Shown in pieces: positions 44,106-52,662 of a stretch of 64,000 bases of DNA. Position numbers and translations under genes: made by a program. The DNA is taken from assembly GCA_038148895.1 (NCBI GenBank), contig JBBVGQ010000005.1; one strand, given 5' to 3'. This DNA is from Tamlana sp038148895. Lineage in GTDB: Bacteria > Bacteroidota > Bacteroidia > Flavobacteriales > Flavobacteriaceae. The first letter of the stretch is position 1; every line of letters starts with the position of its first letter. Under the pieces are notes generated by a model that was given only the letters and a program-made list of their open reading frames with translations, ran no database searches and was not told the origin of the DNA.

Positions 44106-44738
44106 TTAAACCTCCAATCTTTTTAACTCCGCGTAATTTTTATTAAGTCGTTTTAGTAAAAAACCATAAATAAGCTTGTAGAACAACCATATGATGAGAA
44201 TAAACAAACCTGTGGCCACAACTACTATAATCGTAAATATTATATACTGCTTATCACTAAAATGGGAAATTTGATCGGCTAATTCTGGGTCGTGAGTAAA
44301 GGCAAAATAAAAACCAATAATTACAGAAACCCCAGCCATAATTAGATTATACAAGACATAATACTTGACTATTTTTCGGGTCCGCAAAATGCTTTCCATT
44401 AATTTTTTTGAACTATCGGTTACCGAAATGGATTTATAGGATTTATAAAGTAGGTAGATGAACAAAATAATGACGGCATAACTAAAAATAGTAAGCCCAT
44501 TAAACAGCAAATCATTGCCATATACCTCATCAAGCTTTCTTCTGTAAGAATCTGAAGTAAAATACGGAATGGAATTCACCAAAATCCAAAAAACAAGTTC
44601 GGCCACACTAATATAAAATAAGGTCTTTACAATAGAAGACGATTTTTTGCGCAGCATGGGGTAAATATCAGCAATAGACAGTTTATTGCGCTCTCCTTGT
44701 TTGTTCCAATCTCTTTTTAATATTTCTAATTCATCCAT
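44106..44738 (-). CDS. Four-helix membrane protein encoded after an ECF sigma factor
   Basis: A 210-residue protein with four hydrophobic segments (about residues 37-55, 78-97, 127-148, 165-190) and a charged N-terminus beginning MDELEILKRDWNKQ. It starts 4 nt after the sigma-factor stop, the usual place for an anti-sigma factor. It lacks the zinc-binding ZAS signature (HX3CX2C), so it would be an atypical membrane anti-sigma or sensor. No enzymatic motif was seen. Confidence 0.75.
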   Translation of the reverse strand: MDELEILKRDWNKQGERNKLSIADIYPMLRKKSSSIVKTLFYISVAELVFWILVNSIPYFTSDSYRRKLDEVYGNDLLFNGLTIFSYAVIILFIYLLYKSYKSISVTDSSKKLMESILRTRKIVKYYVLYNLIMAGVSVIIGFYFAFTHDPELADQISHFSDKQYIIFTIIVVVATGLFILIIWLFYKLIYGFLLKRLNKNYAELKRLEV

Positions 44739-44742
44739 AACT

Positions 44743-45237
44743 CTACGGATTTAAAATGGTTTTTAGCTTGGTTTTAATTCTGTTCATTTTCACTCGGGCA
44801 TTCACTTCACTAATACCTAAAGTTTCACTAATTTCTCGGTAATCCTTATCTTCAAGATAAAGAAAAACCAACGCCTTTTCAATATCATTTAGTTGGTGTA
44901 CTGCTTGATAAAGAACTTTTAACTGCTGCTCTTCTGTATCGTCATACGCTTCAGTTTTTATTTTGAATTCCACACCGTCAAAATCTTGTGTTTTAATGCT
45001 GCGTTTTGATTTCCTGTAAAGCGTAATGGCCGTATTTAATGCCACACGATACATCCATGTACTGAATTTGGAATCGCCACGAAATTTGGGGTAGGCTTTC
45101 CAAAGTTGAATGGTAATCTCCTGAAACAAATCGTTGTGGGCATCATAATTATTGGTGTACAAACGGCAAACTTTGTGTGCAATATTTTGATGCTTTTCAA
45201 GCAATTCAACAAAACTATGTTCTAGTTCTTTATTCAA
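44743..45237 (-). CDS. ECF-type RNA polymerase sigma factor
   Basis: A 164-residue sigma-70 family protein with region 2 (NDLFQEITIQLWKAYPKFRGDSKFSTWMYRVALNTAI, residues about 35-71) and region 4 (VFLYLEDKDYREISETLGISEVNARVKMNRIKTKLK, about 123-158). It lacks regions 1 and 3, as ECF factors do. It is co-transcribed with the downstream membrane protein, which may control it. Target genes cannot be listed from one window. Confidence 0.92.
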   Translation of the reverse strand: MNKELEHSFVELLEKHQNIAHKVCRLYTNNYDAHNDLFQEITIQLWKAYPKFRGDSKFSTWMYRVALNTAITLYRKSKRSIKTQDFDGVEFKIKTEAYDDTEEQQLKVLYQAVHQLNDIEKALVFLYLEDKDYREISETLGISEVNARVKMNRIKTKLKTILNP

Positions 45238-45259
45238 TGATGATGGATTAGTTATTCTG

Positions 45260-45288
45260 TAAGTAGCTCTTTTTTTTGAAATGTTACA
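45260..45288 (-). promoter_or_regulatory. Possible autoregulated ECF promoter
   Basis: On the minus strand TGTAAC (45283-45288), 16 nt, then CTACTTA (45260-45266), 22 nt before the sigma-factor ATG. The spacing fits an ECF -35/-10 pair, but the -10 is unverified. The remaining upstream bases to 45515 hold no gene that I can see. Confidence 0.3.
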
Positions 45289-45515
45289 ATGGTTTTTAAA
45301 TAATGTTTTTTAAGACGCATTGTAAGTTTAAAATCTGGTAAGATATCCATACTAAATTTTAGATTTTTTTAGAATTGAAACCAAGATGAAAGAAAAAAAA
45401 CAGGATTCACGAAAGTTCTGAACAAAAAGTTTAAATAACACTTATAAGATTCTGGATATCATAGTTTAAACTTATTACTATAAATAAAATCTATTGATGG
45501 TTTTTTAACAATTAT

Positions 45516-46049
45516 CTATCTCTGATTTAATAATCTTTGAGCTGCAATCCTCGCCTCATCAACATATGGATTACTTAAATCAACTATTTGTTTTAATTCC
45601 TCCGTTGTTTTGTCGGCAAACTTCTGCTCGAAACGTTTTATCTTCGCTTCTAACCTGTCTTGCTTCTCATATTCGCTGGTTTTGCTTGTTGAAAACAACC
45701 AATAAACTTGGTCAATTAAACTCTTATTGAAGTACAAGAAAATAATCAATAATGCAAATGGAATTGGACTGAAGGAAATAAAGGGAATTTTAAATGCCCC
45801 GATGGCAAAGTGAAATCCAACATGATAAAAACCAACTATTCCCGCAGACCCAAGTAGCAATGTTATCCCAAAAATATATACATATACCTTTTTGTTTCGG
45901 AAGTAAAAAAACGCCGACAAAACTGTTAAGACTATTGCAAGATGATGTCTTGTGGTAAGCATATATTCTGTGAAACTTGTAATTACGACGGAAACCATTA
46001 AAAGAATTACGGCTAGAGATAAAGGGATTATATCTTTCTTAATTTTCAT
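45516..46049 (-). CDS. Membrane protein of unknown function
   Basis: Not recognised. The 177 residues have four predicted membrane helices (about 10-28, 33-49, 54-75, 85-107). A charged helical C-terminus ends in TTEELKQIVDLSNPYVDEARIAAQRLL, a short repeat type seen at the tails of other Bacteroidota membrane proteins. It has its own intergenic space on both sides and no clear operon partner. Confidence 0.7.
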   Translation of the reverse strand: MKIKKDIIPLSLAVILLMVSVVITSFTEYMLTTRHHLAIVLTVLSAFFYFRNKKVYVYIFGITLLLGSAGIVGFYHVGFHFAIGAFKIPFISFSPIPFALLIIFLYFNKSLIDQVYWLFSTSKTSEYEKQDRLEAKIKRFEQKFADKTTEELKQIVDLSNPYVDEARIAAQRLLNQR

Positions 46050-46218
46050 AAACGTCGGAAAGGACAGACTAAGCTAATCTTTATTTTGCATTATCCATTA
46101 CTGAACGAATATAGACGAAATGTTTTACAAATTCAAACTTCCCAAGCAACAAAATTATCCCCTGTTTTTGTAAGGATTAATTCTTTAAAAACACAAAGCA
46201 TAACAAAACTGAAATGCT

Positions 46219-46226
46219 TATCTTTG
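46219..46226 (+). promoter_or_regulatory. Candidate folE -7 element
   Basis: TATCTTTG fits TAnnTTTG and lies 111 nt before the folE ATG. No convincing -33 TTTG was found at the right distance. The rest of 46050-46337 holds only short non-coding frames. Confidence 0.3.
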
Positions 46227-46337
46227 CAAATTAAATTTCGGCTTTTTGCCATCACATCTTTTGAACATTAAACCATTGATAACAAAGGCTTAACCAAAAA
46301 GAAAAAAGTGGCAAGTTGAACACAATAAATTGAACAC

Positions 46338-47015
46338 ATGAAATTCAATAATAACTTAGACGATTTTGATGCTTTAGGAAACGAGCATATCGGAACTTCT
46401 GAAAATACCCCAATGCGCCGTGATGCCTTTAAACTTTCCAATGAAGAAAAAATAGACATCATCAAGGACGATGTTCGCCATATCATGGAAACACTTGGGT
46501 TGGATTTAACCGACGACAGTTTAAAAGGCACACCAAACCGTGTGGCAAAAATGTTTGTAAAAGAAATTTTTGGTGGGTTAGATCCCGACAAAAAACCAAG
46601 CGCTTCAACATTTGAAAACAAATACAAATACGGTGAAATGTTGGTTGAAAAAAACATTACGGTTTATTCAACATGCGAACACCATTTGCTGCCCATAGTT
46701 GGCAAAGCACATATTGCTTACATTTCGAATGGCACTGTAGTGGGGCTTTCAAAAATGAACCGTGTGGTTGATTATTTTGCCAAACGACCACAAGTACAAG
46801 AGCGTTTGACCATTCAAATTGTAAGGGAGCTTCAAGACGTATTGGGCACCAAAGACGTAGCTTGTGTTATTGATGCCAAACACTTATGTGTAAATTCAAG
46901 AGGCATTCGAGATATTGAAAGCAGTACGGTGACTTCAGAATTTGGTGGCAAATTTAAAGATATGGCCACACGTCGAGAATTTCTTGATTACATAAAATTA
47001 GACACTCAGTTTTAG
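46338..47015 (+). CDS. folE: GTP cyclohydrolase I
   Basis: The first step of tetrahydrofolate or pterin synthesis. The C-terminal two-thirds carry the zinc and catalytic motifs VYSTCEHHLLPIVGKAH (about residues 107-123), GLSKMNRVVDYFAKRPQVQERLT and AKHLCVNSRGIRD. It is 225 residues, slightly longer than E. coli FolE because of an N-terminal extension. It is followed after 38 nt by cysS. Confidence 0.96.
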   Translation: MKFNNNLDDFDALGNEHIGTSENTPMRRDAFKLSNEEKIDIIKDDVRHIMETLGLDLTDDSLKGTPNRVAKMFVKEIFGGLDPDKKPSASTFENKYKYGEMLVEKNITVYSTCEHHLLPIVGKAHIAYISNGTVVGLSKMNRVVDYFAKRPQVQERLTIQIVRELQDVLGTKDVACVIDAKHLCVNSRGIRDIESSTVTSEFGGKFKDMATRREFLDYIKLDTQF

Positions 47016-47053
47016 TTTAAAAACCCCAACAGCCAAGCATAAACTAACCAAAA

Positions 47054-48535
47054 ATGCAATTGTATCAGACTCAAACTTTAAAAATATATAATTCACTAAC
47101 TGGACAAAAAGAAACCTTCAAACCCATAGACGAGGGCTATGTGGGAATGTATGTTTGCGGCCCAACGGTTTACAGCAATGTTCATTTAGGCAATGTAAGG
47201 ACCTTTATGTCTTTTGATATGATATTCAGGTATTTGAGGCATTTGGGCTACAAAGTGCGTTATGTTAGAAACATTACCGATGCGGGACATTTGGAAAATG
47301 ATGCAGATTTAGGTGAAGATAAAATCACCAAAAAAGCACGGTTGGAACAAATTGAACCTATGGAAGTTGTGCAACGCTACACCGTAGATTTCCATAATAT
47401 ATTAAATACGTTCAACTTTTTACCGCCGAGTATTGAGCCAACGGCCACAGGGCATATAATTGAGCAAATTGAACTGATTAACACCATTATTGAAAACGGT
47501 TTTGCTTATGAGGTTAATGGCTCGGTTTATTTTGATGTACACAAATTCAATGAAACCAACGAATACGGAAAATTAAGCAAGCGTAAACTTGAAGATTTAA
47601 TCCACAATACCAGAGAGCTGGATGGGCAAAGCGACAAAAAGAATCCCCAGGATTTTGCACTTTGGAAAAAGGCTGAACCCCAGCACATTATGCGATGGCC
47701 TTCACCATGGAGTGATGGCTTCCCTGGTTGGCACTTAGAGTGTACGGCTATGAGCACCAAATATTTGGGTGACCAATTTGATATTCACGGTGGTGGTATG
47801 GATTTAAAATTTCCTCATCATGAATGTGAAATAGCCCAAAATGAAGCGGCAAAAGGAAAGTCGCCCGTTAACTATTGGATGCATGCCAATATGTTGCAAT
47901 TAAACGGACAGCGCATGTCTAAATCTACCGGAAACACAGTGAATCCGGATGAACTTTTATCGGGCAATAACTCGTTTTTCAGCAAAGCTTATTCGCCGAG
48001 CGTTATTCGCTTTTTCAATGCCCAATCCTCATACAGAAGTGTTTTGGATTTAACCGATGACGGCCTTTTGGCAAGCGAAAAAGGATTTTATAGGTTAATG
48101 GATGCTATCAACTTAATGGCCTCTTTAAAGTCTTCTAAAACGTCTTCAATTGATGTGAAAGCATGGAAACAGAAATGCTATGATGCCATGAATGACGATT
48201 TTAATTCACCTATTTTAATTGCACATTTGTTCGAGGCTTGCAAATACATCAATCAAATTAAAGAAGGTTCTGAAACCATTTCTGAGGAAGACTTAAACAT
48301 GCTGAAAGAAACCATGAACAGTTTTGCTTTTGATGTTTTGGGGCTTGTAAATAGCGCTAAAAATGAAACAGGCACCGATAAATTGGCCGGGGCCGTTGAT
48401 GTTTTAATAAAGTTAAGACAGGAAGCGAGAGCCAATAAAGATTTTGCCTTATCTGATAAAATTAGGGATAAACTTGCTGAAGTTGGCATTCAACTTAAAG
48501 ATGGCAAGGACGGAACGACGTTTTCCATAAATTAG
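47054..48535 (+). CDS. cysS: Cysteinyl-tRNA synthetase
   Basis: A class I aminoacyl-tRNA synthetase. The HIGH-like motif is in CGPTVYSNVHLGN (about residues 35-47), zinc ligands include the cysteine of CGPTVY and HLECTAMS with FPHHECE, and the KMSKS motif appears as RMSKSTGN (about 287). The 493 residues are normal. It is essential and probably co-transcribed with folE and perhaps yidD. Confidence 0.97.
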   Translation: MQLYQTQTLKIYNSLTGQKETFKPIDEGYVGMYVCGPTVYSNVHLGNVRTFMSFDMIFRYLRHLGYKVRYVRNITDAGHLENDADLGEDKITKKARLEQIEPMEVVQRYTVDFHNILNTFNFLPPSIEPTATGHIIEQIELINTIIENGFAYEVNGSVYFDVHKFNETNEYGKLSKRKLEDLIHNTRELDGQSDKKNPQDFALWKKAEPQHIMRWPSPWSDGFPGWHLECTAMSTKYLGDQFDIHGGGMDLKFPHHECEIAQNEAAKGKSPVNYWMHANMLQLNGQRMSKSTGNTVNPDELLSGNNSFFSKAYSPSVIRFFNAQSSYRSVLDLTDDGLLASEKGFYRLMDAINLMASLKSSKTSSIDVKAWKQKCYDAMNDDFNSPILIAHLFEACKYINQIKEGSETISEEDLNMLKETMNSFAFDVLGLVNSAKNETGTDKLAGAVDVLIKLRQEARANKDFALSDKIRDKLAEVGIQLKDGKDGTTFSIN

Positions 48536-48541
48536 TTTGTC

Positions 48542-48610
48542 GTTTAGTTGTGTGTTGTTAAGTCGTATGTTGTTAAGTTGTTCAGCTTTTTTTCGACTCA
48601 ACAACTAAAC
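48542..48610. repeat. Inverted and tandem repeat between cysS and yidD
   Basis: GTTTAGTTGT (48542) and ACAACTAAAC (48601) form outer arms. Between them TGTTGTTAAGT occurs twice with a 15-nt period (48553 and 48568). The T run after CAGC suggests possible termination in the plus direction. Confidence 0.5.
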
Positions 48611-48630
48611 AAAAAACAAATAACAATAAA

Positions 48631-48852
48631 TTGAAAAAACTCCTCATTGCACCGTTTCTTTTTTTAATAAAAGTATATCAAATTTTGATATCGCCTTTAT
48701 TGCCCGCAACGTGCAGATATACCCCAACTTGTTCACACTACAGCAAGGAAGCACTACAAAAATATGGGTTGTTCAAAGGTGGTTGGTTAGCTTTAAAACG
48801 CATTTTTAGTTGTCACCCTTGGGGCGGAAGCGGTTACGACCCTGTACCGTAG
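48631..48852 (+). CDS. yidD: Membrane protein insertion efficiency factor YidD
   Basis: A 73-residue protein with the invariant pattern CRYTPTCSHYSKEAL (about residues 28-42) and a C-terminal HPWGGSGYDPVP. An N-terminal amphipathic helix associates with the membrane near YidC. The start is a TTG at 48631; no ATG is available in frame. YidD is usually near rpmH/rnpA, so this location beside cysS is less common, though known in Bacteroidota. Confidence 0.93.
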   Translation: MKKLLIAPFLFLIKVYQILISPLLPATCRYTPTCSHYSKEALQKYGLFKGGWLALKRIFSCHPWGGSGYDPVP

Positions 48853-48910
48853 AATCCTCATGTATCAACGGAGTTGGCTTCCCTTTAACCAAAAAAGTAA
48901 TAAACAAGTA

Positions 48911-48987
48911 AAAAGCATTTATTTAAGTGTTTCTTTTTAGAGGCAGATTTGGGCGCTTACTTTATGTTTCACTTAAAAAATGCTTTT
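48911..48987. repeat. Long imperfect inverted repeat
   Basis: AAAAGCATTTATTTAAGTG (48911-48929) and its near-complement (48970-48987, one base shorter) flank 40 nt, and the words AACAAG lie outside both arms. It occupies the gap between convergent yidD and pepD, so it may terminate both. The loop is too long for a standard terminator. Confidence 0.45.
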
Positions 48988-49059
48988 AACAAGTTTTATT
49001 TGATGGAATCAAACATAAACAAAACATCGATTAAATACAAATAATATCGATGAAATACA

Positions 49060-50529
49060 TTAATTTTTATCAGCCTCTGGAATATTCTTCAAAATCTCCA
49101 AAACAAATTTCCAATATTTTTGAACCGATGAAATTTGAGCACGTTCGTCTGGGGAATGCGCTCCTTTAATGTTTGGGCCAAAACTAATCATATCCATATC
49201 GGGATAATTTTGCCCCAAAATACCACATTCCAAACCGGCATGGCAGGCTGCAACGTGTGGTTTTTTACCATTTAAATCGAGGTATATTTTTTCCATGACC
49301 TTTAAAATGGCTGAATTCATATTGGGCTCCCAGCCTGGATAATCTCCAGAGAATTCTATATCGCAACCTATCAATTCAAAAGTAGCCAATATTGAATTTG
49401 ATAAATCTATTTTAGAGCTTTCAATGGACGAACGTGTAAGGCACTCAACCCTAAGATTTCCCTCTTTAACAAGTACCTTGGCAATGTTGTTTGATGTTTC
49501 AACCAAATCTGGTATATCGGCGCTCATTCGGTACACACCATTGTGCGCAGCGTACATCGCTCGTGTAAATGCTTCCTGAACATCTAAATCCATAACCAAT
49601 TTTGGTCTTCTGGTTTTAGAAAGTAAGATTTCTAAATTAGGCTCGGTAGTTTTCAACTCAGATTTAATGGTTTGTATATGCAAGCTCATTTCCAACAAAA
49701 AGGTTTCTTCTTGAGCCGCATCAATGGCCACAATGGCATTGCTCTCTCTTGGTATGGCATTGCGCAAACCACCACCTTCAATTTCAGAAATTCGTAAACC
49801 AAAAAACTCGTAACTATCAAATAATAAGCGGTTCATTATTTTATTGGCATTACCCAATCCTTCATGAATCTGCATACCAGAATGCCCACCTTGCAGCCCT
49901 TTTACAGTTATTTTAAAACCTATTTTACCTTCTGGTATTTCCTCTTGGTTATAATCTCGTGTCGCCAAAACATCAATGCCTCCAGCACAGCCTACACCAA
50001 TTTCATCGTCTTCCTCAGTATCTAAATTCAAAAGTATTTTACCTGTAAGCAAACCTGCTTCCAAGCCCATGGCCCCTGTCATACCAGTTTCCTCATCAAC
50101 AGTAAACAAGGCTTCAATTGCTGGGTGCGGAATATCTGTGCTTTCCAGAATGGCCATAATCGTAGCCACGCCCAACCCATTGTCTGCGCCCAAGGTGGTG
50201 CCTTTGGCCCTAACCCAATCACCATCAACATACATTTCAATGCCTTGGGAATCAAAATCAAACTTGGTATCACTATTCTTTTGGTGCACCATATCGAGAT
50301 GTGATTGCAAAACAATGGTAGCTCTACTTTCCATGCCAGCAGTCGCCGGCTTTTTTATGATGACATTTCCCACTTCATCTACAATGGTCACCAATCCTAA
50401 GTTTTCAGCAAAGTTTTCCATAAATTCGATAACGCGCTCTTCCTTTTTTGAAGGTCGTGGTACGGCGTTTAAATCGGCAAATTTATTCCAGAGTTGCTGG
50501 GGTTCAAGTTGTCTTATTTCTGAGCTCAT
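49060..50529 (-). CDS. pepD: Aminoacyl-histidine dipeptidase (cytosolic nonspecific dipeptidase)
   Basis: An M20-family metallopeptidase of 489 residues, close to the E. coli PepD length. Metal-site motifs are LQSHLDMVHQK, GADNGLGVA and VDEETGMTGAMGL. The lid domain begins near GGHSGMQIHEGLGNA, and the C-terminus has ACHAGLECGIL and SFGPNIKGAHSPDE. Cytoplasmic hydrolysis of dipeptides. It is transcribed alone, divergent from the DUF3810 gene. Confidence 0.95.
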   Translation of the reverse strand: MSSEIRQLEPQQLWNKFADLNAVPRPSKKEERVIEFMENFAENLGLVTIVDEVGNVIIKKPATAGMESRATIVLQSHLDMVHQKNSDTKFDFDSQGIEMYVDGDWVRAKGTTLGADNGLGVATIMAILESTDIPHPAIEALFTVDEETGMTGAMGLEAGLLTGKILLNLDTEEDDEIGVGCAGGIDVLATRDYNQEEIPEGKIGFKITVKGLQGGHSGMQIHEGLGNANKIMNRLLFDSYEFFGLRISEIEGGGLRNAIPRESNAIVAIDAAQEETFLLEMSLHIQTIKSELKTTEPNLEILLSKTRRPKLVMDLDVQEAFTRAMYAAHNGVYRMSADIPDLVETSNNIAKVLVKEGNLRVECLTRSSIESSKIDLSNSILATFELIGCDIEFSGDYPGWEPNMNSAILKVMEKIYLDLNGKKPHVAACHAGLECGILGQNYPDMDMISFGPNIKGAHSPDERAQISSVQKYWKFVLEILKNIPEADKN

Positions 50530-50656
50530 AGTGTTTAAAATTGTGTTTCACAAAGGTACAAACCGAGACTAAAAATACTCAATTTATTATGATTTCTTTA
50601 ATAGAAATGGATTTGAATCAAACGTGGAATAACAGGTTTTTTACTTATTTTTGAAC

Positions 50657-51724
50657 ATGCTGAAAAAGAAAAAAACCATACTTGCCCTGTCGTTAATCCC
50701 ACAGTTCTTATTTATAAAATTACTGCAGAATTCCCCAGATTTTGTGGAGCGTTTTTACAGCAACGGCTTATACATTTTTATATCGAAAGTTTCTAGATAC
50801 ATTTTGGGCTGGTTGCCATTTTCGTTTGGTGATTTGGTTTATACCTTTGGTTCTATTTACATGATACGATGGTTTTATAAAAACCGAAAACGATTACTGA
50901 CAGACACTAAAAATTGGCTAGCAGATGTGGGAGCTGCTGTGGCTGTGATTTACTTTGCCTTTCATTTATTTTGGGGCTATAATTACTACCGCCCACCCTT
51001 GCACAAAAACTTGAATTTGAATGCAGACTACACCACCGAACAGCTTATTTACATTACCGAAAAATTAATCGATAAATCGAATGAGTTTCATTCAGAAATC
51101 ATGAACAACGACACGCTTAAAGTTGATATTCCTTATAGCAAAACGGACATTTTAAATATGGCCAGCTCAGGTAATGATAACCTAAAAACCATTTTTCCAG
51201 ATTTGGAATACCACCCAAAAAGCATAAAAAAATCTATTTATAGTTACCCATTGACCTACATGGGCTTTAGTGGTTATTTAAACCCTTTGACGAATGAAGC
51301 ACAAGTTGATGGCATTATTCCTGTATTTAAATTCCCAACCACGGCATCCCACGAAATTGCCCATCAATTAGGCTATGCCGCAGAAAACGAAGCTAATTTT
51401 ATTGGGTGTTTGGCATCCATAAAACATGATGATGTTTACTTTAAATACGCCGGATATACTTTTGCACTTCGCTTTTGTTTGAATGAAATATACAACCGCG
51501 ATGAATGTCTTTTTGAAGACCTAAAAGCCGATGTTAACCAAGGTATTTTAAAAAATTACCAAGAAACCCGCGAATTTTGGGAGGCGCATGAAAATCCTTT
51601 AGAGCCTTTTTTTAAGCTATTTTACAACAACTTTTTAAAGGCCAACAACCAAAGCAAAGGCATGGAAAGCTATAGTTATGTTGTGGCACTTTTGGTCAAT
51701 TATTTTGGAAAAAACGCATTGTAA
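50657..51724 (+). CDS. DUF3810 family membrane metalloprotease-like protein
   Basis: The start is the ATG at 50657; the TTG two codons earlier is unlikely. The 355-residue protein has three N-terminal membrane helices (to about residue 110) and a zinc-peptidase-like motif ASHEIAHQLGYAAENEANFIG. This HEXXH pattern with a downstream glutamate is the DUF3810 hallmark. It probably acts at the periplasmic face of the inner membrane. The substrate is unknown. The methyltransferase gene follows by 20 nt with its own promoter inside the 3' end. Confidence 0.85.
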   Translation: MLKKKKTILALSLIPQFLFIKLLQNSPDFVERFYSNGLYIFISKVSRYILGWLPFSFGDLVYTFGSIYMIRWFYKNRKRLLTDTKNWLADVGAAVAVIYFAFHLFWGYNYYRPPLHKNLNLNADYTTEQLIYITEKLIDKSNEFHSEIMNNDTLKVDIPYSKTDILNMASSGNDNLKTIFPDLEYHPKSIKKSIYSYPLTYMGFSGYLNPLTNEAQVDGIIPVFKFPTTASHEIAHQLGYAAENEANFIGCLASIKHDDVYFKYAGYTFALRFCLNEIYNRDECLFEDLKADVNQGILKNYQETREFWEAHENPLEPFFKLFYNNFLKANNQSKGMESYSYVVALLVNYFGKNAL

Positions 51725-51738
51725 ATAAAGTATATTTG
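51704..51738 (+). promoter_or_regulatory. Promoter of the SpoU methyltransferase gene
   Basis: TTTG (51704-51707), 23 nt, then TATATTTG (51731-51738). The ATG at 51745 follows the -7 element by only 6 nt, so the transcript would be leaderless or nearly so. The -33 element lies inside the DUF3810 gene. Confidence 0.6.
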
Positions 51739-51744
51739 CAAATC

Positions 51745-52542
51745 ATGATAAAACAAATTTCCAGCGCACAAAACCCCTTTATCAAAGAACTTGTTCAATT
51801 AAAGGACAAATCGCGTGAACGTAAAAAATCGGGCACATTTTTAATTGAGGGTGTTCGTGAAATTGAACTTGCCATAAAAGGTGGTTTTCAATTGGAAACT
51901 GTTTTATTTTGCCCTGAATTATTTACTGAAGAACAACTAAACAACTTAACGACGCAGCAACTAAACACCATTGAAGTTTCAAAAGAGGTTTACGAAAAAC
52001 TGGCTTATCGCACCACAACCGAAGGTGTTTTAGCCATTGCAAAAAGCAAAAGCCATTTGGTTGAAGATTTGGTATTTAAAACCAAAAACCCCTTAATTTT
52101 AGTTGCCGAGGCCCCTGAAAAACCGGGTAACATCGGCGCACTTTTACGCACTGCGGATGCAGCCCATGTTGATGCCGTAATTATCGCCAACCCTAAAACC
52201 GATTTATACAACCCAAACATTATTCGCTCAAGTGTGGGTTGCCTTTTTACCAATCAAATTGCCACGGGAACGACAGAAGAAATCATCACTTTTTTAAAGT
52301 CTAAGAACATAAACATTTATTGTGCCGCTTTGCAGGCTTCCGTACAGTATCACACACAAGATTTCACAAAACCCACCGCCATTGTTGTAGGTACAGAAGC
52401 TACAGGTTTAAGTGATGTTTGGTTAGAAAATACAACCCAAAACATCATTATTCCCATGCAGGGTGAAATTGATTCCATGAATGTTTCGGTTGCAGCAGGA
52501 ATTCTTATTTTTGAGGCGAAAAGACAACGAAATTTTGAATAA
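51745..52542 (+). CDS. SpoU/TrmH-family RNA 2'-O-methyltransferase
   Basis: A 265-residue enzyme: an N-terminal substrate-binding domain (ISSAQNPFIKELVQLKDKSRERKK) and a SPOUT knot with motif 1 AEAPEKPGNIGALLRTADAAHVD, motif 2 NIIRSSVGCLF and motif 3 IIPMQGEIDSMNVSVAAGILIFE. The start is the ATG at 51745; a TTG at 51736 lies within the -7 promoter element. The target nucleotide, rRNA or tRNA, cannot be told from sequence. Confidence 0.93.
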   Translation: MIKQISSAQNPFIKELVQLKDKSRERKKSGTFLIEGVREIELAIKGGFQLETVLFCPELFTEEQLNNLTTQQLNTIEVSKEVYEKLAYRTTTEGVLAIAKSKSHLVEDLVFKTKNPLILVAEAPEKPGNIGALLRTADAAHVDAVIIANPKTDLYNPNIIRSSVGCLFTNQIATGTTEEIITFLKSKNINIYCAALQASVQYHTQDFTKPTAIVVGTEATGLSDVWLENTTQNIIIPMQGEIDSMNVSVAAGILIFEAKRQRNFE

Positions 52543-52545
52543 CTC

Positions 52546-52648
52546 GTCATTACGAAGAAGGAACGACTAAAGTAATCTTTCAAATTAAAAACAAAATGAA
52601 ACAGATTGCCACGCCGTCCAGATAGTAATCGGGACTCCTCGCAATGAC
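52546..52648. repeat. Dispersed Bacteroidota-type inverted repeat
   Basis: Ends GTCATTACGAAGA and TCCTCGCAATGAC are inverted (11 of 13 pairing), with inner words GAACGACTAAAGTAATCTTTC and AACAGATTGCCACG also opposed. This matches a very common dispersed intergenic repeat of Bacteroidota. It has no coding content and lies between the methyltransferase and M48 genes. Confidence 0.6.
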
Positions 52649-52662
52649 AACACCAAACCAAT

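Noticed and set aside
46086..46271. Small plus-strand frame of 61 codons in the gap before folE
   Set aside because: It has no plausible protein character or initiation context, and it overlaps the candidate folE -7 element.
46268..46657. Minus-strand open frame of 129 codons
   Set aside because: Mostly antisense to folE, with no recognisable domain.
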